Under the pieces are notes generated by a model that was given only the letters and a program-made list of their open reading frames with translations, had not been told where the DNA came from and did no database searches. A program made the translations under genes and the position numbers. DNA of 64,000 nucleotides from IMG/VR virus record IMGVR_UViG_3300008113_000029, positions 1 to 64,000 of that record; one strand, written 5' to 3'. The stretch's first letter is position 1. Every line of letters starts with the position of its first letter. The stretch comes from a virus. Positions 41,901 to 53,500 of this stretch are shown one piece after another.

Positions 41901-42960
41901 CCTTTACGGTCATCAAATCTTCTGACGGAGTATTTCCCTGATCGGTACTTTGACCTTCAGTATAGACGCCACCATTAGATAATCCATTATTTAATGATTC
42001 ATTTACTTCTACACTAAATTCGTCTACAGCATAATCACCAGACTCTTCAAAAGTTCTCTTAGCAAAGTAATCTCTAATCAGATTATAACTTGACTTGTTT
42101 TGTAATTTTTTGATCTGACCATTTTCAATTCTGATCAACTCTACAAAAGTTTTATCGTCAAAGTCTGTTAGGAGCTTCTTGGATAATGTTAGAGAAATTT
42201 TCAGTCTATCGGCACCTGGTGCTGCATAGTTTGAATATCCTTTAGCATTATCATAAAGAGAAGAATCATCTTTAGCTGTTACAATCTCTTCTAAGATAGT
42301 TAGACCAACTCTATAAGATGAATCTGCTCTATATGCATCAAGAACAATTTTATCCTGTGATACATCTACAAAAGTTCCTCTAATAAAATAAACACCGTTA
42401 GCAATACCAACAGCAGTTCCAACTGATGTAGCATCTTCATCAATCAGAGACGCAACAGTTTCGCCTGCATTTACTGTGGTGTTACCGTAAGTAAATCCTG
42501 TTTCTGTAATCAGGACTTCACCATCAGTGAAAGGAACTACTTCACCAGCATTATCTGCATTGAGATATCTTACAAATAATGTGAGATTAGTGATTCCTTC
42601 TGATTCGGAAATATCGAGCCACTTATCAACTGTAGCAACAACACCAGAGGTTTGTCCTCTAAGTTTCTTTCCTACTAAGTTAGTAGCATAGATGTTAACA
42701 TCAATACCCAAATGATCGGCATTGAGTTTTACCGAGTTGTAATTAGCATCAAAGGTTACCCCACCAGGGATAACCATTGAACCTTCCTTGAAGACGTGAC
42801 TTCCAAACGACTCTATCTGATTTTGTAAGATAGACTGGAGAGTTGTTAGCTCTCTCGCCTGGATTGGATATCCTGGTTTGAATAAAACCCTATAGAAGTT
42901 ATCTTCCTTATCAAAATCATCGTAATAAGGGTTTATATTGAGATTCGTTTTCTGTGGCAT
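35917..42960 (-). CDS. DUF4815-like giant baseplate/fibre protein (gp10-like position), 2347 aa
   Basis: N-terminus NINPYYDDFDKEDNFYRVLF, GYPIQARELTTLQSILQNQI and ESFGSHVFKEGSMVIPGG is the signature of the DUF4815 family. LLIIFNHYSIPTNDAG and then DTLDFRPRVAQF (about residues 950-1020) are further family segments. The rest is a long beta-rich region with one GxGY module (GAGYSNGTFTNVPLYSITG) and one inclined EIIFYN...GTRGVDGSLTRKHS module. Cyanophage annotations often place it as gp10. It is probably a peripheral baseplate or fibre-base protein. It lies three bases after gp8. Confidence 0.8.
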   Translation of the reverse strand: MPQKTNLNINPYYDDFDKEDNFYRVLFKPGYPIQARELTTLQSILQNQIESFGSHVFKEGSMVIPGGVTFDANYNSVKLNADHLGIDVNIYATNLVGKKLRGQTSGVVATVDKWLDISESEGITNLTLFVRYLNADNAGEVVPFTDGEVLITETGFTYGNTTVNAGETVASLIDEDATSVGTAVGIANGVYFIRGTFVDVSQDKIVLDAYRADSSYRVGLTILEEIVTAKDDSSLYDNAKGYSNYAAPGADRLKISLTLSKKLLTDFDDKTFVELIRIENGQIKKLQNKSSYNLIRDYFAKRTFEESGDYAVDEFSVEVNESLNNGLSNGGVYTEGQSTDQGNTPSEDLMTVKVSPGRAYVKGYDIETISTTNIDVEKPRDKKSISSALVPFEFGTLIRVNNVQGTPILGINNNDNIVRLQNQRRGSSSTAATGTEIGKARVYSFSLTDAAYSDDTSDWDLYLFDIQTYTKITLNQSVTTAEVPASSYIRGVSSGASGYVETAPGGSATLNLIQTSGTFIEGEQILINETKEVSRSIKTIQTFGIEDVKSIYQNSDSIDSDMSLDFIADSVLQRKLAKNFGIADTIRITSGGNVTCPGKNFVGIKSDTIIRYQIPGVADETFNRVVSVNNDNSMTVAAVESVSGVCNGSLPGSNTDVTFSLGAPLVEDNGGLFAPLEQENIASVSLAGSNLLVSSQLKQQTTSSTGSLTINVSSTGISSAFFETFDAERYGVFYSNGTIEDLSSDQVTLGSNGQTITFTGLTPSQSGNVTVNTTVKKNSITSKTKNFTRSEKVSVINSVSGVSTAISGLTESAYYGTRVQDKEISLNFPDVVEVLAIYESYDTSAPTLDSIEFPSGLSLDANSILGERVVGSTSGAIAQVVTRSSATKVEIVYLNSNKFVVGEVATFGESNIISTVQAVNEGNYQDITSKYTLDKGVRDQFYDYARIVRGRDNYIPSHRLLIIFNHYSIPTNDAGNLYTVNSYTAERYKTDIPLMSDGRRATDTLDFRPRVAQFTSSTASPFDFASRTFATAGINPTLVVAPNESSLVGYDFYLPRIDKVVLNKEGAFTVIKGASAENPKAPSNSDDAMEIGTISLPAYLYNTSDAVVTVVDNRRYTMRDIGKIEDRVENLETVTSLSLLELSTKTLQIRDVDGLDRFKSGFFVDDFKDNQRLDKAQTTADIDTSDNELITPIDFHSLSPQPSLDPSINLETANFSENLSLLDSNVQKTGDLITLKYTEKSWIEQPLATRVENVNPFNVIEFNGSIELSPKTDSWTRTIVRDGGTRTVGGSGGATRVVGSRTVLASSTPDPHIRSRNVLFRAIGLRPLARHYHFFDSTSGLDIVPKLIEISMTSGVFQVGETVRGYDGGTNLFTCRVVQPNHKTGPGGNPSSTFSLNPYNKSITLPVSYSASSTVLNIDVEALQEEVLGKYNGYITTGMVLLGETSGAQASVANIRLVADTFGDIYGSMFFRNPLASPPPPLRFTTGTKTFRLTSSATNEAQLPGSTLISSAETNYTTTGRIDIFERITEVERYDPLAQSFTVDETGAFMTGVDVFFANKDDSEKLFVELRTVELGIPTKNLVTEYSRVTIDPSQIQTSRDASVATNIKFPSPVYLEADTEYALVLLSPYSDLYEVWIARMGEKTVNTSTLPDAESVIATKQYVGGSLFKSQNGTIWTANQFEDLKFKLYKANFTTTPGVAYFYNPSLGTRDTNVGQLNENSIKTLPRKLKVGITTTTSMNSILTIGKKVSDSTTASAISGYIEQVGGNLNTVSVNRVGAGYSNGTFTNVPLYSITGNGSGATASITFSAGSVSGTPTITLAGNGYVVGDILGITTSSVVKGKNAQISVATLSGKDTLYLTNVQGEEFTAGQDLVVYSNPSTAVAYANTDIRDSAVISNLYDGRVIEVTQPNHGMHADNNIVVLADLAPDTIPTTLNAELAISDTTISVANTSLFATFEGISTSQGYLKVNNEIIFYNAITAGSGGAGTLGIGTRGVDGSLTRKHSIGDKVYAYELNGISLTRINTQHNLPTDTALKSERDFDTYHLQIDRGSRTSGDSQLSFTDENIIGGKGASATKNVQFNRIDPQFSVLTPGETTSLSAQIRTVSGTSAGGSEASFIDQGYETIELNNVNELTTTRLVASQINETTRLSSLPKNKSFTLGLTMNTADPNLSPAVNVSTASIVFGRNRLNNPISDYAFDGRVNLVQEDPHSAIYATSIVRLKQPATSLKVLVSAYRHSSADFRVLYQLFRADSNGVEQAYELFPGYDNLKDTDGDGYGDAVIDSTLNSGRADAFVRASNDGEFLEYQFSADELEQFNAFRIKIVMNGTNEAKAPRFKDLRTIALA

Positions 42961-42963
42961 TTT

Positions 42964-44511
42964 TTAGAATTCCAGGATAATTTTAACGTCTTCTTTTTGT
43001 CTAGAATTTCTGGAGATAGCGGGACGATTATCAAGATATACAATATCTCCCGACCCTTTATTTATCTCAGGACTGGCAACTCCGTTCGTAAACTGAGTCC
43101 CAAGAGAGATAAGTTTTGTTCCAGATGGGTTTGTGCTAATACCAGTAAAACCAGTATCAATTGAACCAGAAAAACCAGAAGTTGATGTTACAGCGTTTGC
43201 ATTTGAAGCAAAATCATATAGTTTAGCATTTGTAGAAACACCGACATAATCTGTAGTATCAAAGTATGTCTGATTCAAGAAAGAATTTCTATCTTGGAAA
43301 TACTTAAGAACCTTTGTCTCCAAATCATACGATGCAACATACCCTTTAGCAGTACCACCAGTTACCGATTGACTAATCTTGTCTCCAACTGATACAGATC
43401 CAGTAGTGGATGTAAACTTAAGTGCTCCTAAGGATGAGAATTGATTTTCAGTGAATAAGTTAGTAGATCCAATGGAGGTTGGATTCTTTACAATTCCAAT
43501 CTGAGCAAATGTTACGTCAGTTGGGAAATCTTTTGTTGAATCATCAAATCTAGCATAAACAAGAACTTTATCAGCACCAAGTTCTCTGTAGATATCATAT
43601 CCATGACCCTTTGAAGGTGGAATGATTGGAATCAGTTTAGCCTTGGTTGAAGAGTTTGAGTTAATAGATCCAAGATCAACCATACCATAGGTGTAATCTT
43701 TACCGCCAGAAGAAACAACAGTATTTGTTACTTTTCCGTTAGCATCAACATCTACAATAACTTTCGCTCCACTACCATCACCCAAAATATTCAATTCGTG
43801 GGATCCTTGTGAATATCCAAGACCCTGAGTGTCGATATAAACTTTCTTTATCTGATTTTCATTTGTATCAGAATCTCCATTATTTCTTACTGCTGCAATT
43901 TGAGCGTTAGTTGAAGATGCCCAATCACTAGGTAAAGAAATATATTCTGTAGAGTCAAATTTAATAATATCACTAGGGGAAACACTATACAGATATTTCC
44001 AAAGATATCCATCACCACTTACACCAGCTTTGGATGGTTCTAAATCTGTAAAGGTTGGTTCATCTAAAGAAGCATTCCCTGCAGTATTAATTCCTGAAGA
44101 TCCATTATCAATACAAATATAAACCTTATACTCACTATTCATTACATAATAATTTGTATCATAAAGTCTTGAAGACTTTGTAGTTGGTGAAAGGTTGGTC
44201 AAGCTATAATCATGACGATACATTTCATATTTTGTCCCCCTCGTCCAGTCAACTCTTCTAACAAGTCTTCTCACGTTGGAAGAAGTTACCTTCTTACCAA
44301 AAGACATGTTATCACCAACAAAATTCTGATAATCAAAATTATCAGTTGGATTGGGAGTGTTAGTATCCCAATCCGTTGTTCTACCGTATCCAACTACTGC
44401 TGGATTAGAAAGACCTACAAAAACATAATATGAGTTAGAAGAACTGGTGACGGAATCTACAAAATTTCCCGCATTTAATATTCTAAACTGATCTGTTACA
44501 ATTGCCGCCAT
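42964..44511 (-). CDS. 8: gp8 baseplate wedge protein
   Basis: 515 residues, longer than T4 gp8 (334). The N-terminus IVTDQFRILNAGNFVDSVTS, YYVFVGLSNP and VRRVDWTRGTKYEMYRHDYS is the cyanophage/T4 gp8 signature. A GLGYSQGSHELNILGDGSGA module (about 233-252) and a later glycine/serine-rich C-terminal part are additions relative to T4. It sits after the gp7-like gene as in T4, with a perfect TATAAATA promoter in the 27-base gap. Confidence 0.9.
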   Translation of the reverse strand: MAAIVTDQFRILNAGNFVDSVTSSSNSYYVFVGLSNPAVVGYGRTTDWDTNTPNPTDNFDYQNFVGDNMSFGKKVTSSNVRRLVRRVDWTRGTKYEMYRHDYSLTNLSPTTKSSRLYDTNYYVMNSEYKVYICIDNGSSGINTAGNASLDEPTFTDLEPSKAGVSGDGYLWKYLYSVSPSDIIKFDSTEYISLPSDWASSTNAQIAAVRNNGDSDTNENQIKKVYIDTQGLGYSQGSHELNILGDGSGAKVIVDVDANGKVTNTVVSSGGKDYTYGMVDLGSINSNSSTKAKLIPIIPPSKGHGYDIYRELGADKVLVYARFDDSTKDFPTDVTFAQIGIVKNPTSIGSTNLFTENQFSSLGALKFTSTTGSVSVGDKISQSVTGGTAKGYVASYDLETKVLKYFQDRNSFLNQTYFDTTDYVGVSTNAKLYDFASNANAVTSTSGFSGSIDTGFTGISTNPSGTKLISLGTQFTNGVASPEINKGSGDIVYLDNRPAISRNSRQKEDVKIILEF

Positions 44512-44529
44512 CGTAATAGCTTTTTTCTA

Positions 44530-44537
44530 TATTTATA
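44530..44537 (-). promoter_or_regulatory. perfect late promoter TATAAATA for gp8
   Basis: Minus strand TATAAATA 18 bases before the gp8 ATG and just after the gp7-like stop. Confidence 0.75.
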
Positions 44538-44538
44538 A

Positions 44539-47500
44539 CTATCCTAGATCCTTCCTCAGTGCTCCACCATCTCTTAAACCATATCCACGTCTTTGAATTG
44601 ATGGGAATGTTGATAATCCAGAGTCAACTGTTAGACCTGTTACACCAATAGAAACTGGTGAAGATGCTCTAGTGAACCCAGAAAGTCTACCCCAAGAGAA
44701 GTGTCCGCGTGGGTCTGTAGCACTACCAGTTGTTGATAGACCAGTTATCGGTGTCGTAGATAGAATATTGCAAGTAGCAACTCCAGTTGTAGCAGAAGAG
44801 TGGAAAGAGTTAATAATATAAATGTTATCTAAGAATGTTGTTCCAACACCTACTACAGAAGAATCTGATCCGTTGATAGAAGTAACACCATTTCCAATGC
44901 TAGTATTGAAAACATAGATTGGATATCCTTCCTGAAGACCAGTGAATGAAGAAGCATTCAATGTAAATTTGAGTGCTAATGGATTACCACCAGTTCCAAC
45001 TGTAGTTCCAATTCCAGTAACTGTTCCTGCGAAACCAGCAACGGCATTGATACCAGTTATGGTTTCGAATGAAATTGTTGGTGTTGAAGTTAGAACTTGT
45101 GGAGCAGCAGTGTGTGTATAACCAAAACCAGGATTTACAACTGTTATCGCAGTGATAGAACCATTAGAAACGGTTGCTGTTGCGGTTGCAGTTGTTCCAA
45201 CACCAACACCAACTGCCTTAGGAGCAGAAATTTTAACATCTGTGGAAGAACCAACGTATCCAGAACCACCACTGGTAATCGTAAAGGAACTAATAGTTCC
45301 AGCAGCAGAAACAACCGCTGTTATTGCTGCAGCAACAGGATCTGTTGTTGTGTTAACAATAATACCATTTACGCTAGCAATAGTGATAGCAGACTCATTT
45401 TCTTCATAGTTGAAGAATTGTGCGTCATCAACAAAAATCTCTGTACCAGAAGTTGAAAGATCACCAATAATTTTTGCTGTTGGATAAACTTGTCCTTCAA
45501 TAGAATCTCTGGACTTGTAGATAAGTTCCCCACCAAGGTTCTTATCAACCTTTTGCTTGGTCCAACTAAATGGTTTGTAGTTGGTATCATCAATTCCAAG
45601 ACCACCGTAAATATTGGTCTCTACCTTATCTGAAGCATTTATGTTGTAAATTGTTCTTGGATCTTGAACTTCACTGGTTTTTGTCTTTTGTAGTTGAATA
45701 GAATCTCCAACTTTTATCGTTTCATTTACATTAACACTAATCGAATCAGTGTCCCTTGTTCCCATATAGAAGAATATATCAACCTTATCGTCTTCTTTTG
45801 GAGCAGTTGTAAATACGATTGAAGTACCACCTTCAAAGTTATAGTTAACATTTGGTTCTTGTAAGACTCCATCAATGTAGATTAGTAGTAGTGCTTCAAG
45901 ATCAATCGCAGCAGAGTCAATATTGTTTGAATCAACTTCGAAACTTAGAAGCTCACCATTATACTGAAGTGGGAATCTAGTTCTTATTCCATTTTGTAGA
46001 CTTGCGATAGAGTCAATGTAATCTAACTCACCAAATTGCCATGCGGCAAAATTATCACTGAATACATCTAGAACTTCTAGTTCAAAATCATTGATTGGTG
46101 CTGCAAGATCTTTGGCGGTTACCAAACCAACTGGTTTGAACTTGTCGCCCTTTCTGAATCCCCAACCAGGTCTTGTAATCTTAAAGTTCTTGATTTCAAA
46201 CAAGGTAGAACCAATACCAACGTTGGTAACCGCAGCACCAACCTCAACATTAAGGAGTAGACCACTTCCAGTGTCTGTAGTAGCGCCAATACCAAGGCGA
46301 GAAACACCAACGATTGGTAGATTTTCATAATTTGGTTCTGGTATTTGAATAGTTGGATTGGAACTGTATCCACTACCACCATCAACTACAGTAAATGATA
46401 GAGTTCCACCAGCACCGACTGTTGCTGTAATACTAGCAGCAGTTCCAGTGTGACTTGAATCTGTTACACCAATAGAAACCGTTCCTCTATATCCAGAACC
46501 TACAATATCAGTGGAACCAATACCAACAGACTGAATAACACCACCAGATACAACTGCAGTAACCGCTGCACCAACCAGAGGAGCAAAACCGAGACCTTGA
46601 GTTGATCCAAGAGAAACAATCAAACCACCTCTAGGAAGTAAGTTCTGGTTTACATCATAGTCGGAGATGAAACTTGCATTATTAACACCAGTAAACACAA
46701 TACTAGAAATACCAGCGTTTTCAATGAAACTGTAGTTTCCTCCAGCATTATTGTTTGTTGTTGGCGTCTGGAACATATTATTAATAAACACCAAGCCACT
46801 ACCAGTTTCAATACCAGTGGTGTTTGCTCCTCCAACAGTTAGTCTATAAGTAGCACCAATTCCAGTGAACTGTCTTGTGATATTATCGTAGATTTGATTA
46901 GTAGAATAATCCTGACGGAGATAAACTCTTCCAGTAAATGATGACTTAGTATAAGGAATATTACTTTCATCTACCAGTTCTTGAGTGTTTCCTCTAGGAG
47001 CCTCAGTAAAGTGGATCTTACTTCTGGTCATATTATAAGAACCTTGATAGACCCTAACGGTTGTTCCATCAGTATGTGTTGTTGCTAAGGTTCCAACAAA
47101 ACCTCTTTCACTCTTAATAACACTGAATGAACCAGTTCCGGTGATAGGACCAATAGTTGTAGTTCCGATACCAACGGCATCTACCTTGACAAATTCATCA
47201 TCAATTTTCAGAACATCACCCGGAAGTATCGAAGAAATACCAGAAACTCCAAAATATGTTGCTCCAACAGAAATAGAACCACCATTATCAGAGAGAGTAT
47301 GATTGATTGGAGTAAATGCGAGAGGAGATCTAGCAACACCATCAATAGTAATCAGTGATTTCTCCAGTTTCTTACTCATCTCAAGAGTATGAGCATTTCC
47401 AGTTCCAGCGGAATTAAAGGTTACTGCTACTCCAGCGTTTGCATTGGATTTGCTTGTAGCGAGTTTGAATTGATTATTATTAATCTTGATAGCATAAACA

Positions 47501-50500
47501 TCTACTGGAAGAATATTGGTATCGGACATAACCATAGCGGTATATGCTCCACCAACAAATGATGATCTTGGTGTGTAGATTAGTCTTTCACCCGTGCTAA
47601 AGAAATGATCATTTAGTGTAAATACTCCAGTTCCAAGATTAACAACGGTTGATATTCCAGGATTGAACTGCTTTTCAAAAATTGGAACCCCATTGTGAGT
47701 AACATCAAAATCAAATCTATTTGTTCTATCTCCATTGATAGAATCAAACTGATTTGTAACCAGTCTTTGGTTGATAGTACCATAAGAAAGTACAGCAGGA
47801 ACATTATTCAAATCCTTCTCTGTTTGAATAATTTCACTGTAAGTTTGTACAGTGATATCATCTGAGATATTAGAATCTGGATAGAACACCAGATTGAAGT
47901 CGTCACCAGAAATTTCTGATCCAAATGTACCAATTCCTGTTGTACTTTCAACTGAAAGATATGGATATTGGACGGTAAATGTATCAATATTGTTATGTTC
48001 AAATACAATCTGGTGTAGTGCTGAAGTGCTTCCGTAAGAAACCTTAGCAGTTGTTTTTACAGTAGTAACATCTAATCTAGAGTACGTTGAGACGGTTGAG
48101 ATTCCAGTTCCAGAGAATACTGAGTAGTTGCTTTCTAATCTACCCTCTTTTACCAAATTATCTGGTTGTCCAGATGCCTTGAAGATATAAGTTCCAATAC
48201 CAGACGCAGTAGTACCAAAACCAACAACAGAAGATCTAACAAGAACCTCATTAGATTCTGTATTCTCAAACTTGAGCGAAAGAACACCAGAGTCTATACT
48301 AGAGATAAAAGTACCAATGAAGTTGTTTGATGCTCCAGATCCAGAAGAGTTGTCGAAGAAAAAGTCGGACTTATATGTATTGGTTCCATCATGATCGATA
48401 AACATATCAACAACCGCCTTGTTCTTCGTTACAGTATCTGTAAGTTCGACGATGGCGAAGAGAGATTCTGCAGTTCCAGTAGTTTTTTCATAAACAGTTG
48501 AGGTAGAACCTACACCAACTGTTACGTTTGAACCAATAAGATCTACAAAACCAATTGACTGTGTGTTAATACCAGCAAGAGTTGTATTAAAATTAGTTTT
48601 AATAAACTTGATATCAAAATCAGATTCGTAAGGATCTACTGGAGTAAATCTTAGTTTTACATTACCAAATGAATCCTTGATTGCTTGAAGATCTGCTAAC
48701 TGACTTTCTGTATTATATACAGATGATTTTTCAACAGTAATTAGATCATCATCGGCAGTATTCAATATAACAATTTCTGTAGATTGTCTATCTGCAGTAT
48801 TAGGATTGATTATTTGAACAAAATATCTACTATATCCATCATTAGCAATGAAACTATCAATGTCCTTGTAAAGAGTTGTGTTTGCATCTTCGGCATTGGA
48901 GAACTGACTATTGAAGTTATCGATTGTAAGAACTCTATTAGTTCTACATTCAATGTAGTCACTCAGTTTCTTATTCTGAAGTTTAACAAACTTTGACTTG
49001 TTCGATGATACATCAGTATCAATACCAAAATCAAAGAAGTTGATAGCATCAACTCTCATTGTTGACCCGTCAGCATTAAGATTGATAATATCAACCAATG
49101 CTGTACTTGTTGATCCATTACTTGTTGCTGCAGAAACTCTTCCCGTACTTGTAATTCCAGTATCGGCAAAGTTCTTAAGACCTGAAGAGTGTAAGAGTCT
49201 ATTTACTGGATCTATCCAGTCTTCATACTCAATTGGACTCTTAATGGTGTAAGATAGATTCTGATAATAATCATTGTCTGGCAGAACTTGATAATCTTCG
49301 TTAAGTTTTCCAATATCATCTGACCAACCATAATCAGTATTCAGACCATAATTGACTTTAAATATTCCCTTATTTTCCTCAACAGAATCAATCGTTGCTA
49401 CGGTTCCAGAATCTTTTCCAACAATTACCTCACCAACACTTAAAGTGTAAGTTCCGTAAACCTTGATGGAATCATTTAGGTTATCGGTAATAATCAAGTC
49501 TCTTTCGGTATAGGTATTACCAGATTTTGTAAATACGGTTTCACCAATAATAAATGCTAATGGTTCTTGTGTAACATCAAACGTTGGATAGTTATTCCTG
49601 TTCACCAGGAAAGCGAATGAATTTTGATCTGTATTCGCTACACCAGCATTTGTAGCATATGGTGAAATATCATACTCAACCTCTGCTGGGTTGGTATTTC
49701 TATAAGCAGTTACCTCAAAGAAGTTGTAACTATAGTCTTCTGAGTTGAAACCAGTTCCAGTTGTAGATGCTAAAGATACGCCCTCAACAAAAACATAATC
49801 TCCTACACTAAATGGTGCTGTTGCTGTAGTGAATCCAGCAACTGGTGTAGATATAATACAAGTAATAATTCCTGCTTGTGATGTGAATATGCTGTTAATA
49901 CCAACACCATTACTATTATTAACAGAATAAATTTGGGATTTTAGCTCAGAAATTCCTCTTGGGGATTCAATAATCTCAACAGATGAAATTGCAGCACCTT
50001 GTACTTTTGCTATTACGAGACCAGTATCATATGCTCTTCCAGTCGCTGGGTTAACAATGACTAGATCTGGTGCTGATGTATATCCAGAACCACCAGATGT
50101 AACATTAATATTGCTAATTTCATTTCTATTTACAACAGTGATATTTGGTGAAATGTAGACCTCAGGATTGAGAGTCTTGTCTGCAGAAAAATCAAATCCA
50201 GGATCTTGAATTGTAATCTGATTGATTCTACCCAACTTTGTTGATGTTGGAATAATATCCGCATTATCTCCAATTGAAGAAGCAATACTTACAAATCTTG
50301 GAAGTTTCTTGTAATTTGCTCCACCAAAAGTAATCTTCATCGAATCAACACCACCAAGAGCTCTTGGTGAAGATGTGGAGTACTTAAGAACGCTTGTAGA
50401 AGATTGATTATAATCAAGATCTTCAGGAACACCTCTTAGTGAAATATCGAACGTGGTTGTACCTACACCAGAAACTGCATATGTTCCATTATATCTACTA

Positions 50501-53500
50501 TCAACCAATAAGATTTCATTATAATTTTTAACGTCTGTATCAGCAGTGCTAATAAAACCAGACTTTTCTAACTGATAATAAATCTTTGATGGAAGATCTT
50601 TATGATAGTTAAGTGTGAAAGTTGCTGTGGTTGTAACACCAACAGTTCCAACACCAGAAGTACTGAATGTTGTAGATGAACCAATAGAAACTAACTCGTT
50701 CTTGAAATCACTATCATAGAATAGTTTAAGTTTGTAACCACTCAGAGATGTATCAGATACATTGAATACTAGGTTGTTATCTCTAACAACTTCTAGTTGT
50801 GGATTTATTCTAGATAATTCTTGACTTGAACCACCAGTAGAAGCAAAACTTACAATAGAAGGTGGTGTAGAAACAGCATCATAAATTGTAGTAGTGAGGT
50901 TAATTGTGTCGTCATCAATTCTGTAGACGAAGTATGTTCCAGTCGATAATCCAGATACAACCAGGTCAGAGGCATTATAGAAAACCTTATCACCAGTTTT
51001 TAGACCGTGTTTTGTTATGGTCAACTCTCCAGTTGACGTATTGACTGATGTTGAATTAAATCCAATTGGATTAACTAGCAGTCTATCGTGTGTGGAATTG
51101 TACTTGACGTAAACTGATGCGGATGTCCCAACTCCAACAGACTGTTGAGAATTCAAACTCAACTTGATAGTATCACCATTGGTTAAGTTATGATCTGTAG
51201 AAACAGAAACTCTAGCCTTAATTTTTTCCGCTCTAGCGGTTACTTGAGTCTTATTGGATGTGAAAGAATATCTATAGTCGTTGCTATCTCCATTTTCAAT
51301 AAATGATCTGAAATATAAACCTTCAGTATTTGTTGTTAGACCAACTTGTGTGCACAGACCGACAATATCATCAGATTTCTTGATTACATATAGAGTTTCC
51401 GAGTCTCCAGTTAATGGAATTCCAAATGCGGGACTAGTTTCCGTATTTGAAACATTGATTCCATGTGTCCCATTAACTCTTTCAAATGTTACTTGTTGAC
51501 CAGTTTTAAATGGGTGATCTGGTAGGTAGATACTTTGGACAGGAACAGAAACTGTTTTTGCCCTTCCGCCAACCAAATATGTGTTTGATGATGCTGAACC
51601 AGTAGTTGTACCAATACCTACAGATTGAATAGGGTTGAAGTATATCTTATCATTTACACTAGAATCAAAGTATGAAGTCTTAACTGGTAAAGTAAATCTA
51701 TTTGTTGATACAAATACGTCTGTGTGTGCTGTGTGAGCAGACCCTGTAACTCCTCTGATTACCCTTATAACCTTATTTTCTGGATAAGTATTGAGAACAG
51801 ACATTCTCTCTGTTCCAATAGCAACAGTTGTTCCAGCAGAGACTGTAGAAGGAATACTGATAACAAAAATATCAGTAACAAAACCAACTGTTGAATTTGC
51901 TGCTACTTCGGCAACTAGTCTAGTTGTTTCTGAAGTAACTCCAATTTTATGGGTTTTTGTTAGTCCAGGAACGAAGGTAGATAGTCCAGAAATAACAATC
52001 TGGTCATTCTCTAAGAAAGTATGATATGGATCAACGTGAACGGATACTTGATTCGAATTATCCCAAGTAAGAACGTTAGATTGATAAGTTTGAATTGTAG
52101 TATTTACATCAACAATTGATTTACCAGTTACGGATCCAACATATGCAGAGAGTCCTCCACCATTAGTATCTGTACTATCAAATGATGCAATATCACCTAC
52201 TCTGTAATTTGCTCCAGACTCATTGATTACAAATCCATCAACAGATCCCTTAGTAATAGAATCAATAACGGCACTTTGCATTAGAGTCTCATAAGACTCA
52301 GAGATAAAATCGTTATTGGCGTATTTGTCTCCGATCTTATATGGGAAAGTGTTTCTTGTTAGTTCTGAATTATTGAAATTATATCCTTGATCAATATTTT
52401 GTGTGATTGGGGTTGAACGATATGTATGACCTATAAAGTATGGAAACTTGCTATTCTTCCCATCACTAGTAATGCCAACGTGATATGCATAAACTCCATT
52501 GGGGAATTCTGGTGTCTTAGCATATCTTCCATTATGTTCATCAAGGTCTCCAGAAGAGGTGAACTTATAATCTTCGACAAAAAATCCTGCAGTGAATCCA
52601 ATCGGTCTATCAACAATATCGGATGTAGATTCTTCGTATCCATTGCTCAGAATTTTGATTCCAGAGTTAATATCTGAAGGATCGGCATAAGCATATGCAC
52701 CATAAATTGGATTTCCATCATAAGCCCAACCAATAATTGGTGAATGTGATGTTCCATCATCACCAAATTGGGAAGAACCAATGCTGGTTGTGTATCCAAC
52801 TAATCCGTATCCAAGTTCTCCATTAGTTTCTAAAAGAATCTCATCACCAAAACGATAGTGATTATTCAAAGTTAATGCTCTTACAGAAGCTTCCACATTA
52901 CCATTTCTACCTGCTGGAGTCACAGTAATTGAGGTGGTATTCTGAGAGTACCCTACTCCAGGATTAATAACAACAACGTTGGTGATCTTACCACCAGATA
53001 CCATTGCTCTTAGTTTAGCACCGACACCATCACCAGATACTGTTAAATCTGGTGCCGAGGTATATTCACTACCACCACTAGTTACCTGAACAGAAACAAT
53101 AGAACCACTAGAAATGAGTGGTTTCAGTTCAGCATCTTTACCATTCTTTATTTTAATATCTGGTCTCTTGTGGAAGTTTAAAATAGTTGTACCATATCCA
53201 GTACCAGTCTCATACAGATATAAATCAACGATTTCACCCCTAATAATTGGAGTTGCAGTAATAACACCAGTTATACCATCATACTCGGTATTTACTGAGA
53301 TTGTTATATCAGGATAAGCGAAGTTTTGGAAACCAGTTCCAACTCCTGTAATGGAAACTGGAAGTCTCTTAGTATAATCTGCGGTAATAGTTCCACCAAC
53401 ACCAGCATTTGCTAGTTTGAACGTGCTATCAGAAATCTTAAGAACTTTATATCTTAAAGAAGTTGATAAACCAGTTACTGCTGTCCCATCGGTTGTGTAA